From positions 12,459,823 through 12,523,822 of the forward strand of contig OZ018408.1 in assembly GCA_963969595.1 (NCBI GenBank): a stretch of 64,000 bases of DNA, read 5' to 3'. The translations under genes and the position numbers were made by a program. The notes under the pieces were generated by a model. That model did not search any database. It had not been told where the DNA came from and was given only the letters and a program-made list of their open reading frames with translations. This DNA is from Neckera pumila. Taxonomy: Eukaryota; Streptophyta; Bryopsida; Hypnales; Neckeraceae. Positions 20,652 to 33,260 of this stretch are shown here, piece by piece; within the stretch, counting starts at the first letter, position 1; each line of letters opens with the position of its first letter.

Positions 20652-23549
20652 AAGTGATGGTCTCTAATGCTTTTGTTGTGTGAGTTGATATGAAACAAGG
20701 TATGTTCAAGGCTCTCAGTATGCATTGTTGGACCCCGCAATGTTGGAACGTGAAAGTGGCAGTCAATGTTGAAGGGAAGGAAGCAAGCTTGAATCTGCAT
20801 GCAGCACTACGATGTCATTCAATTTGAGTTCATAATCAATGTAGAGTCTCTCTTGCATTTGGAGATTGAAGGATGTATTGCTCTAGTTGTTTTTGTTTTT
20901 GTTTACAGCTTCATGGATTAATCCTTATAGCTTTTGCACGGAATTAATAAAGGACTGTAGACTTGATTTGGATTCAATATTGAGTATAGAGGATTGTTCA
21001 TAAACTCTTACTAGAAGCATGATGACACTTTTGAGGACCTCAATCGTGAGCCAGTTAGGCAAAATTGTGGGCACTAAAACACGGAATGACAATCATTGTT
21101 TTGTTCAAAGTTTTAATTGCAAAGCTTCCTCGGTAGTTTTCAACATGGAAATTGAAGGCAGCCTCCGTATCTCCTCTTCTTTTTTCTTTAAGAAAAAAAT
21201 CTTTACAGGTCTCACTGCTTTGATATCAGAACTCCAAGTTTGAAGCCTTGTTATCAATGCACCAGGTGATTTGAGGCCAATGTTTAGTATTGTCATAGGC
21301 TTGTAATCTTGTAGTGCACCTAGCATGAAATTATTTCTCAGGACAGAGTCTTTGGAAATCAACTTCTTTGACCTTGATTTCCATCCTCTTGTGTTGTTTT
21401 ATGAAGTATTCCTTAGGTGTTCAATGGTTACATCCTCATAAATTTCCATATACTATGAAGGCATATTCTAGGCTTCACACTCTAAGTCAGATCGTATGTG
21501 CTCAACCATATTTGATGGACTTTGGAGCTTGTGCTGACACCATCAAGTTGAGTGGGGATTGCCTTGCAGAAGAGATTTGCAAAAAGTTGCTTAGAATCAA
21601 TGGTTTTGCAAGAATAGCATTGTTTGAAACCTCTCAGACTCATTGGACAAGTTAATCGAGGTGGCTTTGGTTACAGAGTTGCCGAATGCTGGCTCAATTT
21701 ACAAAAGCTTGAGTTCATGTCACCTTCCGAGTGCGTAGTGGGGCAAAATTGTTCTTGCCGAGACCTCTTCCTTGCAAGTTGACTCGCTTAACCAGTATCC
21801 CTTGGTAAGGACTTCAACTCAATACTCGAAAGCTTAGAGTTTGCAACAAATGTGGAGTATCAGATGAGTAATGGCTTGTTAGAACGGCATCGTTTGCAGC
21901 TTTTCACTCTTGACCAAGATTTGACTAATATTGGACCAAAAAATGGGCAAGCAATTTCACAAAACGAATCAGCTAGCTTGTTGGCTCACAAGTAGCTTTC
22001 CAACAAGTTATCTCTCAAACAATTCCGTTATCCAACAAGTTATCACTCAAACAATTCTATTCAAAATTGAGCACATAATCTCAATCTGAAATTTCGGGAG
22101 CAATGATTGGTAATCAGAACATCAGAGCCCTTAGGAACCCGCCATTATAGTTCAACAAATGCTTTGTTCTAGACAAAATCGTCATGACGTACATATTCCA
22201 TGGTCATTGCTACATTACAATTACGGACAACAAAATTGAAATGTGAATTAATGAAATTGTAGAAAGTATGTGAAGCATCCGTTAGTGTTTAGTGTTTAGT
22301 CTCTTAGGTGGTGAGGACTTCAACTCAAGATTTGGAAGCTGAGAATTTGCAACAAAATATGGAGCACTAGAATCCCCGCGACATAACTTTTTGCAAATTC
22401 TTTTCTATGGAATGCTGCAATGTGAGCATAACAAGCTGAGGATCAAATGGTGCTATAAATCATGTATAAGGTTCATGCATACAACACAACATTCCCACTT
22501 TCTCTATCTAATTGAATAAAATCACAATAAGTTATTATCCCCAACAGTCATATATGACCCAATCTTGTTAAGAATGAAACAATAATATTGCAATTTTGGA
22601 GGCTTCTGTGACTGTTCATGAAGTCAAACAAAATACTTGATATTATGAATTGATTTTCTGGCCGCATAATGTTATTTTATCATGGAAGGCAATGCACAAG
22701 TTTGCAGGTTGCAAACTGCCTAAACTCCACAAAAGTCCAAAGAGAAAGAACACTCCAATCGTAGGTATCACGGCAGTTGAGCTCCCTTGTCACGTGAATG
22801 CGCAACCACCACAGCAGTGGAGCTCCTTTGTCCTGTGAATACACAACCACCACCGCAGGTAACAATGCAACTGGCTAACTTGTACGTTGCCATCATATCT
22901 GGCTGACATGACTGCTCAAATCAATAACTGCTTCTGAGGTACTATAGTCGGTGTCCAGGAAGTACGACAGAAGACCTCGCCTAATCCACTTCCATGTTTA
23001 CATTCTTCACAATTTTTTGGCCGTTAGAATATGCACAAAGATTTTGCCGCCCTATACTAGCCTTGGCAGAGACCACAAGGAAAAAATTTGGCTCCAAAAG
23101 TTGTTGTATAGAGCCCGAAATCATGCCCTATACACAGAGCAACCTCAAAATACAGCCCGCAACCAGCCAATATTTTGAAGGCCAACCTCCTAAAAAGATT
23201 AAGTTAATTTGTTGTTGTTGCTTGTGTTGGTTTATGCTCTATTTTTGGCTTTGTAGTACTTGTGATTGCGATAACAAACAGCAAGTAGACTTAACTCAGC
23301 TACAAACTAATCTCACATTGTAATGTTAGGTTTCTTCATAGGGACAGGTAAGGTTCACTGTTTCAATCACTATTCTGCCACTACGAAGTTTCTAACAACT
23401 GTAACGACTGACTTGGGGATATGCAATTTATATTTATACTGCAGTTATTTTAACTAGACAAGAATTGACAGACATGAGAAATAGCATATAAGCAAGCAAA
23501 TATTTTGATGTGCTTAGGAACTTGATCTGGAATTATCAAGCAGGCTCTC
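20652..23549. other. Non-coding, with two short tandem duplications
   Basis: No gene is supported. CCAACAAGTTATC(A/T)CTCAAACAATTC occurs twice at about 22000-22058. A 41-bp unit containing GAGCTCC..TTGTC..GTGAAT and CAACCACCAC is duplicated at 22774-22856. GGACTTCAACTC..TTGCAACAAA recurs near 21810 and 22310. Open frames such as 22994-23323 and 21368-21655 look non-specific. Confidence 0.35.
22774..22856. repeat. 41-bp tandem duplication
   Basis: Two adjacent units, 22774-22814 and 22815-22856, share GAGCTCC, TTGTC, GTGAAT and CAACCACCAC blocks with about five differences. Confidence 0.7.
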
Positions 23550-24475
23550 TTAATTCCTAAAAGACCATTGTCCATTCAGCAGACATTTGGGATTTTGGGC
23601 AGGTACTTATGGGTTAAATTTCTATTGTGATTTTTTAAAATTTAAAAAAAAAATAGAAAAGCTGATAAGTTTTGAAAAAATTTATATTTTTTTCAATTAG
23701 TGCCTAGAAACAAAAGTTATGCCCAAATAAGCTCAAAGCAAGGGAAAGAGGGTAGCAAAATAATTTTTGCAAATAATTTTAAAAAAACTTTGAATTTTTT
23801 TTTAGATTCTATTTTTTTCTAACTAAAAAAATTTGATTCATTCCATTTGGATTTGTTATGAGAAACTTATGGGCAATCTAATTTTTTGGGCACTTGGAGC
23901 ATCTTTAAAAAAAAAATAACTTATAGGATTCATTTTTTAATGCAATTTTTACAATTTTTCAAAAAAAAGAAGTTCCACATGGATTAGTTTTTTTGCTAGA
24001 ACAATCTTTTTTTTGCAATTAGTGCATTTTAATTCCATCTTAAAGATATTAATATTTTAGATTTTCCTTCTTTCTTATATCTATTTCTACTTAACAATTT
24101 TTTTAATCATGAAATTTAAGTTTTTTTTATTTGATTTTTTTTGCTCAACTCTCAATTCAATTCTCTACTATAAAGCTTTAAAGCTCAAAAATCTGTAGTG
24201 CAAAAAATTAAAGTTAAAAAATGTTCAAAGTGAAAAAGTCTAGTCCCACAATGTACTGAAAAATTTATTTTTTTCACTTTAAACGCAGATATCTTGCAAT
24301 TTGTGCTGTCAAAAATTTTGAAATTTTTTCCACACATTGTCATACTGATTAGGTACAAGATCCTACAGTTAGATGTGGTAAAGAACCCAATTTCCAATTT
24401 TTTTACTCTTTGCTATAGAAATGGCAGTTTTGAGTGTTTTTTGGCAAAAAAATGGCCTTGGTCCTTTAGGGTTAA
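23550..24475 (-). mobile_element. Complete copy of the TTAACCCCTAAAGG family
   Basis: The left end is TTAATTCCTAAAAGACCATTG, and the right end is TTGGTCCTTTAGGGTTAA, an inverted repeat of about 18 bp. The interior matches 54834-55745 in the same orientation and 19459-20275 in inverse. At 926 bp with no recognisable protein, it is probably a non-autonomous DNA element. TTAA at each end may be part of the inverted repeat or the target site. Confidence 0.65.
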
Positions 24476-26124
24476 AATGTGAAGATACAGCTTTGAGTCT
24501 TTGATAAAAATATAGGGTAGTTTTTAATAAACTACTCACTTAATGGGATTGAGATGTATCTTGTATGCTACTTGAAGCTTGGTGTTTTTATGATATGGAT
24601 TGTAAGAAATTGATAGAAATAGCCCTGAGAAGGAATGTCCCACCCACCCTCCTAGAGGTCCCCTAAATCCTTCAATTGTACACCCTACCATTGTGAACTA
24701 TAGAAATAAAATACAATCAATTAAAGATCCTATTATTGTGAATCCTGCACACTAAATCCGTAAAGCCATATCCTAATACCACGAATTGTACACCTTTATA
24801 TCCTAAACCCTGAACCCCAAACATTTGAAACCAAGTTTTGTGAACCCTAGGAAATTGTCCTAAATGAAAAACCATTTTAAAAATACAATCACTTGCAAAC
24901 CCAAGTTGCCTAAAATCGAAATACAATGAAGTCAGCTAGAATAATAGTCTTTCGTGAACATTGAAAATGGATTGTTGAAACATTCAGGTTTAGAAGGGTG
25001 TTTATTGCTTCTTCTGATATCTATGAACCATAAATTGGATGACAAATGACAATGCAGCAACAAAATTAGTGTGCAATGAATAATTTCTACAATCTAGAGA
25101 AGATTTGAAAGGAATTACCATACGAACCCCCTTCAGCTTGACAATGCTGCACATAATTCTAGAATGTAGTCAACTTTCGGAATGAAAGACTATACAACCT
25201 CCTTGTGGTCAGAGCTGCTCAATTTGGAAGGATGCAGTCCATATTCTGACTGAAGGAACGCATTTGTAGATCCTTCCTTTGATCGAAGGAACGCACACTT
25301 CAAGAATGAGGTGGAAACTTAAAAACCAAGACCGCATGTCCCTCTCAAACTCTTGGTAAGAATTACTTCTATTATAACCCCCAAGCTAGCTAAAGCATGC
25401 TCTTTTGCACATGTGAAGACACTATGAAGGCTTTAGAGTATTGAATCTGTGCTTTCCGGCGTTGCCAGTGCATCGGTGGAGTGCTTTAAGGTGGGGTCAC
25501 AAGAAGCTCTGTGTCCATCATTTCATGCAAGGTATGATATCATCACTTGCATTAGTCGTCTTGGTGAAGCTACATAATGTCACCAATTATGACAAGTAGT
25601 TGAGAGTGCATCGACATACATTGGCCAATGGCATTTGTTGTGACCCAAGGATAACTTTGGATTTTCAGCCCCAAATAAACTCATGGATTATCAACCATTC
25701 ATGAAGTCGTGTCACACATTTGATCCACCTTGAGAATTAGGAATTGTAGACCACAATCCTTAGTGATTCTCGAATTTGAAGGGAACCACATGCTTTTGTA
25801 TTTGGAACTATGTGTAGTATTTCTTGCACACATACTAGTGGCTCCAAGCACAATTCATCTTTTTAATGGTGTACCGGTCTAGGCATGGTTTCTAGTCATT
25901 TCCATATGATATCCACGAAGTTTACTGCAGAAGACAACCTTCAAATAGTTTAACGCATGCTAGTATGATATCCAAACTGACCATTCATACGTATTCCAGA
26001 GGAAGTATTTTGGCACGCATAGATCCGATACAACCATCAAAAGATCTCATGATGCCTATATCATGACATCTTTCAATGCTTGTACCACTAGATGTCTTAG
26101 TGGCTATAAACCTCTAATGGCTAA
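24476..26124. other. Non-coding AT-rich spacer
   Basis: Irregular CCTAAACCCTGAACC-like words at 24640-24850 resemble 19190-19245. No gene, RNA or clear repeat is otherwise seen. Confidence 0.3.
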
Positions 26125-26166
26125 ATCATGAGATCCCACAGTCCGTGGATTGTGGGATCTCATGAT
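26125..26166. repeat. Perfect 16-bp inverted repeat with 10-base loop
   Basis: ATCATGAGATCCCACA at 26125-26140 is followed by the loop GTCCGTGGAT and the exact inverse TGTGGGATCTCATGAT at 26151-26166. It has no T-run and lies in non-coding DNA. It may be the core of a decayed foldback element, since CATGA-containing words recur nearby. Confidence 0.8.
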
Positions 26167-26581
26167 GCAGATGTTGGGGGATCTCTTCATGAAGCCTTCA
26201 TAGGATCTCACAATAGCTATATATGCAGATTGAAGGATATCCTTTTCTTGATAGCTTCCAATGGAATCAGGGTTGGGAATCTATCTTACAGACATGGTGT
26301 ACCTAAATCCATGATGAGCGTGCATTACTGACATGTTCAATACAAAGCTAGGCCTCACTCAATGTTGCTTTGAAGCAGTTACTCCCTTCATCTCAAAATT
26401 AGACTGGTATTCTCTTTGTAGATAACAGTAGAAACTCCGGTTTAATTTTGAGGTAGATGGAGTAGTAGTTTTGAAATAATCCAAAGATTTTGTTACACTG
26501 CAAGGTGAAGAAAAGGGTGTTTGCACCACAACTCCTCTAACTCTATATTGATTCTGGTTATTTGCAAGAATTCTGACCATG
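26167..26581. other. Short non-coding spacer
   Basis: Nothing recognised. Confidence 0.3.
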
Positions 26582-26706
26582 CAACAAAAACGTCCAACGT
26601 AACATCAATGTTGACATTGAAACATAGATTTGTTGCATTGGACGTCCACTAAAATCGATCAAGAAAAATCAGGGCTCGTTACCTAAAACGTGGGTTTCTT
26701 ATAGTG
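26582..26706. mobile_element. Right half of a CACTA-like MITE (copy 3, truncated)
   Basis: From CAACAAAAACGTCCAACG to the right terminus TTTCTTATAGTG at 26706, the sequence matches the right half of the copies at 18805 and 20435. The left half is absent. It abuts the transposon-gene relic that starts at 26727. Confidence 0.75.
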
Positions 26707-26726
26707 AATACGTTGATGTCACTCTC

Positions 26727-29700
26727 TTGGATGTTTTTGTAGGTTATGAGGAAGATATAATGACTTATGCTCAGTGGACCTTGTCGGAATGTTGGTTTCC
26801 TAATGGTCAATTGTTGAAAGAGACCTTGAACCATTTTGCAGGCATTCCTATTGTTGAGGACCCAATTGTTTATCTTGGTGGGAGAATTAAGGCGCCTTAT
26901 TGCTTCATTGTTTGTAAGCCCAATCTTCATGAGAAGGATTTACAATACGTCCAAAAAATAGTGGAGGAAGAAATTTGGAAGGTTAGTTTCGAAAAATGTT
27001 GCGGAAGTTGGTACTGCCAATTTTTTTCTCAGGAAAAGACACTCTTGATAAGGCAAAGGTTCTACTTGAAGTCATTTGAAGAACATTGTGAATACAGGAT
27101 TGTTGTTGGTGGACAATTGCAACCAGTGGATAGGACTCAAAAGTGAAAATTTATCACACTAGAAGGTGCTGAAGTTTGTTGCATGACTTAGTACATTATT
27201 TACAGAATTTTGAAGTCTACATACCACAATTACATTGACAAGTACAAAGAAAGTATGGTTTTTGAGACACAGAAACAAGGGGGTAAGTGCCCTAGGATTG
27301 GAGCTATTCAAATCACTGGAACTATAAGAACAATCATTGATGAGAACGTTGACCAAATGCTGCACCAAATGCATGTCATTGGAAAGGGGAGAATGGACAC
27401 TTTAAAGTTCTTGCTTACAAGAAACAACAAAAAGTACGTTCAACTTGAAACCAATCATTACAGAAAATTTGAACCCTATAGAAGGCTGTTACAATTTCAA
27501 CAAATGTGCAATTACAATGAATTTAAAAAAAAAAAAATAATCATATTATTTTTTATTATTTTAAAAATATATATATACATATATATTATTTATTTATTTA
27601 TTTGTTTTTAAATAATTAAAAATATTCTGTTTACCGAAATTCCAATGGAGCACCTTGGTCTAACTACTCACTTACAGATTGCCTAACAACCTTTTAGGGT
27701 TGATATTTTCCTAAATGCATATTTTTTGTGCATCTATTTAGCCTTATAGAGGGCTGAAATCTTCTCTAATGTGAGGTACTAAAATGCATTCTTTTTCACC
27801 GTTTAATCACCCTGACATATCTTCATGCATTGTCATTGTGAAATCTCACAATGTCAATACTCTCATATCATTCATCTAGAGTAGAAGTGTTTTTCATGGT
27901 CCACTATTTTGTAAAGTCCTACAGTGTTTATGTCTTTCATACTCAAGCATTCTTTTATTTTTTTGGCAGTTGAATGTGAACTATGGCCTTCCAACTCACC
28001 AATTGTCGTCCAATCAACTATTAGTAGACTTAAAAAGGAATACTTCAACAATGTCTCTATTAAGCATGTTGGAAGTTTGTTCGCAAAATGTAGTTTGTAC
28101 GACCAATACCAACAGTTTTTGTTGAAGTCACCAAAAGGAAGCCCCGAGTATGTGAAGTTCATGAAGCAAGGAACTCAACATCTTAATCATCAAGCATCTT
28201 GTCGTCGCATGTATGCCTCTTGGCATGAGGAATCCAAACAGCACCTGCAGAAGATATTATGCGTTATTCACAACAAGATGGATAATTACATCTAATATGG
28301 CTCTCTCAAGAATGCGGGTGACAACAAAGGCCATGGTAGGACTAGGGCAGCTTCCAATGAGCATAACTGGTATGGTAGCTCATAGTCATGGTGATTGTGC
28401 GTACGCCCACTATACTCCGTCTTGCTGGTCGGCCTTTAAACTGAATGCAAAAAAGATTGGTACTATTCGGTGTCACAATAGAAGTGAAGAAGTTATGAAT
28501 GGCCATAGCTTTTGGAAGGTGAAGTTGATGTACTCAAAATTTTTATAAAAGATGACAAACTTTATAGGATTTAGAACTTTTATTTTTTAGAAATTTAGAC
28601 AAAGATTTTATGAATTAATTTTGAATTTAGCTAATTTGTCACACTTTGCAATCTAGGGATTTTTCGTACTAGGGAGTACCCAAAATTCATGATCTACAGT
28701 TGAAATTTCTGTAGTCTATTCCATAGTAGGAGGTCACAATTCTACCAAAGGAAATTTAAAAATATTTTATTTTATATCTTCCACAAGCATGCTAAAAGGC
28801 TCCTTTGCGTGCACATTTCTGAACATTGGAGATGGTTTTAAGATCATTCTTCTAGTGAAATCTCTTCATCATAAGGTTTTTTTCAAACTATCAATTTTTA
28901 GTTTTTCTTAAAATTTCTATTCTTATTTTTTACAAATTAAATTGTGAAAGTACCTTTTTTCATGACATTTTGCACTTTTCATGAGATTTTCTAGTTTTCC
29001 TATCTAAAGAATTTTTTTAAGCTTTTCCTTCCTAAGGTACTTTCTTCTTAAAGGTGTATACATAGCATATAATTTTTTACATTTTCTTAAAAATGTTTTT
29101 TAAATTATACAATACTCCTCCAAAAAACATGAGTACTATGGAAAATGCTACAAAATTCAATTGGTCTTTCTTGCAACCACCCTTCACAATCTCATATTCT
29201 TGTCATTGGCGAGATTGTTTTGCCAATTGGAAGGACCGCCAATTTGAGAGACTGGCGACCTCTTTTTCTATCACTAGAAAAAACTGCATTTTACTTGTCA
29301 AATTTGCGTTTTACTTGACACAAATTGCATTGTACTCAACAAAAAAGTATGGAATTGGTTTTGTTGAGTTCTTCCTTTGTAAAGCAAAATTTTGTGTTCC
29401 AAAGTTTCAACACAAAATTTGACAAGTAAAATGCAGAATTTTGTGTTAAAATGCAAAATTTTGCGTTACAAAGGGAGAACTCAACAAACCAATTCCATAC
29501 TTTTTGGTTGAGTACAATGTACTTTCTATCAAGTAAAACACAGTTTTCTTCTAATGTATTCGCCCTCTAATCCAATGTTTGAAGCACTACTTGAAGAAAG
29601 TCTAGGTGTATGGACATCTTGAAGCTGACAAAACTAGAAGCTTGGATTGGATCCGTCCCCTTTCCAAAGAAGTTGTATCTTCAGCTTAACAACTCCGCAA

Positions 29701-30838
29701 AGGATAACAAGAACAAATATCTCATGGCGTTCTTGTCCTTGCTCACTGCATGAGGTATCTTCAAGGAAATTTAAATTGGGTTTTTACTAGTCAGACACAC
29801 TCATGAGGACATTGATGCATATTTCAGCCACCTGTCAAAGGCCCTTAAGACTACAAACACTTTTGTTGTTGATGACCTCATAAAAGCCTTCATACAATCC
29901 CAAAACTATCAATTATGCCAGAGTTTATATAAGAAGTGGCGGATTTCAAGTCATTCGTGGAAGGGTACTAGACCCATTGCTCGAAAATATAAATTAGATT
30001 GGCAGAAAATTGGAGATGCACCTTTTTAGGTTCTACATAGATAGTGTTGGGTCCTTGTCATGAATTTCAAAAAGTGAGCTGTTGATTCATGGTGGTTGCT
30101 GTCTGACAAACCTTCTCAACAATTTTTAGAAGGGAGGCTACAAATGGTTGGCCAAGGCTTCCTCTCGGCTATCCAAAGCCTGTTCTATTCAAGCCTATGT
30201 GGGGCAGTGAAGTCCCTTTGGCCACAAAAAATTAAAAAAAGATTGCTGAAATGGTGCGGAAAGCTACCTTGAATAAGGATTCATGATATTAGGACTAGAA
30301 AAATACATTCAATATTGGCAAAATGAAATGTCTAAATGCAAGGAAATTACAACTGCATTTGGTCCATTGTAAATTAATTATTGGAAATGTGTACTGAGTA
30401 AGCTGAAGGAACTACTTCCAAAATGTCCTGTAGAATTGCAAGAAGGCTTCTAGTCACATCATGATTGGAGGGTGTTGCATAATAAAGTATCCAGCCTAGT
30501 ATTGAGGGTCAATCCGCTCAATGTCATTCCAGAGGAAGAGGACCTAGAATCTTATTGCGTATTTACGGCCCTGCAAAAGAAGCACCACGGAAAAGCTTCA
30601 ATCCTTAGCTTGACATTTGCCCAGGCTAGCTTGTGGGTTCTTTTGAGACCTGAAGACTCAAAAATTTGTACAGAACTTTGGAAGAGCATTGTCCATCGTA
30701 TGCAAATTGGTAGGAGAAGTGAACAACAAAAGTTCTTGCTTCAATACTGGCGACCGGATAACTATGAAAGTACTATGGAATTGAGGTACCGGAATTATTG
30801 GTACAATAAAGGGGTTGTTGAAAATACTCCCCCTACCT
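26727..30838 (+). pseudogene. Relic of a transposon gene with DUF7869-type signature
   Basis: Four plus-strand blocks look protein-like: 26727-27146, 27210-27480, 27965-28548 and 29610-30838, with stops and frame changes between and within them. The third block has CSLYDQYQQFLLKSP, HNKMD and GLGQLPMSITGM. The fourth has LPxKLYLQL-type sequence (FPKKLYLQLNNSAKDNKN) and HTHEDIDAYFSHLSKAL. The order (D/N-rich strand, then (G)HTHEDID) matches the DUF7869 proteins widespread in transposon-rich eukaryotic genomes, where the acidic residues are thought to be catalytic. Stops TGA and TAA replace codons where CGA and CAA would fit. The block at 28549-29609 is non-coding and holds an inserted MITE. Assignment to the family is by motif recognition only, and the transposon superfamily is not determined. 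Confidence 0.6.
29272..29556. mobile_element. 285-bp foldback MITE with CACTA-like ends and TAT duplication
   Basis: The left end is CACTAGAAAAAACTGCATTT and the right end is the inverse CAGTTTTCTTCTAATG. TAT precedes (29269-29271) and follows (29557-29559). The arms include TATGGAATTGGTTTTGTTGA and its inverse TCAACAAACCAATTCCATA. It inserted into the DUF7869 relic after or during its decay. It differs in sequence from the 18805 family. Confidence 0.75.
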
Positions 30839-32822
30839 AGGTGGACGCAACTTCTAAAGTTATGCAAATTGGTCCAAGGTAGTGGATCTAAAGTCGCAAA
30901 CTATTTCTAAGAAACGTAAAGAGTCTTCTTTGGCAAATTTGAATAGGTCTAACAAAGTGGACCCCTAATCAAGTATCATGTTTGGGTCATTGTAGTTACC
31001 ATGAGATCTCTGGACGCATTGTCCACCCGCACTATCCTCATTCTCATGTCAAGATTGGTTTTTATTGAACATGGTTTGGTGTGAAATTCTTAGTTTAACT
31101 ATTATAGTTGGTTGTTGAAGCTGTCGTATATGAGATGTTTAAATTTATGAAATGAAGACCAAAATATGATGTTCTTGCTTTTCTTTCATGGCAACCACCA
31201 AACTTGATGTCACAGTTGTACTTGATGTTGAGTCCTGGTTGGCTTCTTTATTCACTCCTTTCTTGAACTCAATTTGTTAAGGGCTCGGTTAAGGGATAAT
31301 TAGAATTTGCAAGACAACTTTGTTCCATGCAATATTATGATTATAAATTTGGATTTCTTTGATCACCTCTTCAGTGAATCATGTAATTGTAGTTATTTGG
31401 GATTTTGCTTCCAAATATATTAAAATACACAGCCAAGTACTTTAATATAGACTATTAGGCATTCTTTATCTACCTTCTATGTAGCCAAGAACTAAATAGG
31501 GCATAAGATGCATAAGACACATTCTTGATGGCATTAATCTCTCTGATCATGTGGATGTATCCGCTTGCCTTATAATGTTAGCACTCCATTAGGGGATTTC
31601 CAGGTGAGACTTTTTTCTTAGTCCTCGATTCCAAGAGGTAGCATGCACTTCATAATTCAAAGTTGATCTTTCATGTGCTTCTGTTGACTTCTCGAGCTAT
31701 CATGTCTTTCACAATAAAGGACATGTTTTTAGTGATTTTGGTCATATATTTCTAACTTGGGGGGTCACTCTATAGGATTTTAGGGATACCACGTGCGGCT
31801 AAGGGGTATTATTCTAGGGGGTATTTTAATAACTCAAAGTATTTAAGTGGCCCTTATTATTACCTAATTTTCTAATTGGTAGTATTTTACACACACACAC
31901 ACCTCATATAATTACTTAAAATTTTGAATGTTGGGTAATTTAGAGACCCTTTCTTTTGTTATAAAAAAAACACATAAAAAAAAGGCCAAACATGGAGATT
32001 GTAGATAGAAAGTCAACCATCTTACGCTATATTGTTGGATTCAGGCTTACATTTTTTGGAATTATAACATAAATTGAATATACAAACAAGAAAATTACAA
32101 TGAAATATGGAACAAGCAGTGGAAAACAAGCAGGCTTTAGCCAAAAAAATAGAGAACTAAAAAAACTATGCATGCACTGGATTACCAAATCACAACAGTG
32201 TTTTGCCTCAAGAAAACCCAGGAACATATTCAAAGTTATATAGACAACAAATAAAGAAACCCAACAACACAGTCCCAAAAATTAGCAATCCGCAATTTTT
32301 ACTTTTTAGTGAATATTCAAATACATTGAAATACAGTCAAAACACACATTTAGGCACACTTTCCAAATGTGATAGGGTCATTCAATCTCCACATCACAAA
32401 TGTCAAAGAATGTACATGTGCTTCAAGTAGAACCAGAAAACGTTGGTGACAATAGTTGGAGACATACATGAAAGCTAGAACATACATTCATGTTGGAAAA
32501 TAGAAATGTAGCAAGGGAACCCAAAAAAAATTTTACATGCGTTTATAACACAATTTATAATACAAAATTGCCTTCGGTCCTTTCTACTTCTTCAATATTC
32601 TGCAAACAAATCCAAAAATGCTAAGTTCATTTAAGGGGCTATAATCTGCAGGTCAGTGGCAAAAAGCGAACGCTAAAAAATGAAACCAAAATTAGGCGGT
32701 CTTATACAACCGTTACATATCTTGAATATGCATTTTCACAATTCCTCAGTCGCCATACTGTGCAGGGGTTACCCAAATGTTGGTCAACGCGCGCTAGTCT
32801 TCACCAATGCTAACATGAACCT
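30839..32822. other. Non-coding AT-rich spacer
   Basis: A short CA repeat lies near 31891. No gene is supported. Frames at 32027-32278 and 32203-32430 lack domains. Confidence 0.3.
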
Positions 32823-33119
32823 CTAAAGGCGCCCTCCACTAGATAGTGTGTCCACAAGCAAAACTAGTTCAGCATTGCTGGCATCACCCATATCAGCAAG
32901 CCGAAATCGATCTGCAATGGGCTTATTCAGGTGCCAAGACTTCGACAGCACTTCGAGGTTGGTGTCAAATCTGGAAATCAATGTCGAGGATGCGGTTCTA
33001 TTGACGTTCCTCCGCAACATTGTTCTTTGTTGATTGCCAAGCGCAGAATTCAAGCCACTAAGTCGCCAAGCGCAAATTTCAACCCAAACGCATATTGGAA
33101 GCTTGCGGCCCAAAAACAA
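32823..33119 (-). pseudogene. Isolated coding-like fragment, unrecognised
   Basis: The minus-strand frame is open for 98 codons. It is much more protein-like than its surroundings from MLRRNVNRTASSTLISRFD through NLEVLSKSWHLNKPIADRF and MGDASNAELVLLVDTLSSGG. It is GC-richer than the flanks and stops at TAG 32825-32823. An in-frame ATG lies at about 33023. It may be one exon, or a captured or decayed piece of a larger gene. The family was not recognised, and upstream sequence to 33260 is also of higher GC. Confidence 0.4.
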
Positions 33120-33260
33120 GCCCTAACCCAAGCATGCACATTCCCACAAGAAGCTGTAGCGAGAACCCTAGCCAAACTACCTCACGGGATGCATAGAGTA
33201 TGCCAGCATTTGTTTGCAAGCAGGAAACAACCCCAAAACAACAACATCAAAGAAGTTTGA

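Noticed and set aside
24640..24850. Possible telomeric repeat (CCCTAAA) array
   Set aside because: The words are irregular and interrupted; no run of identical units exists.
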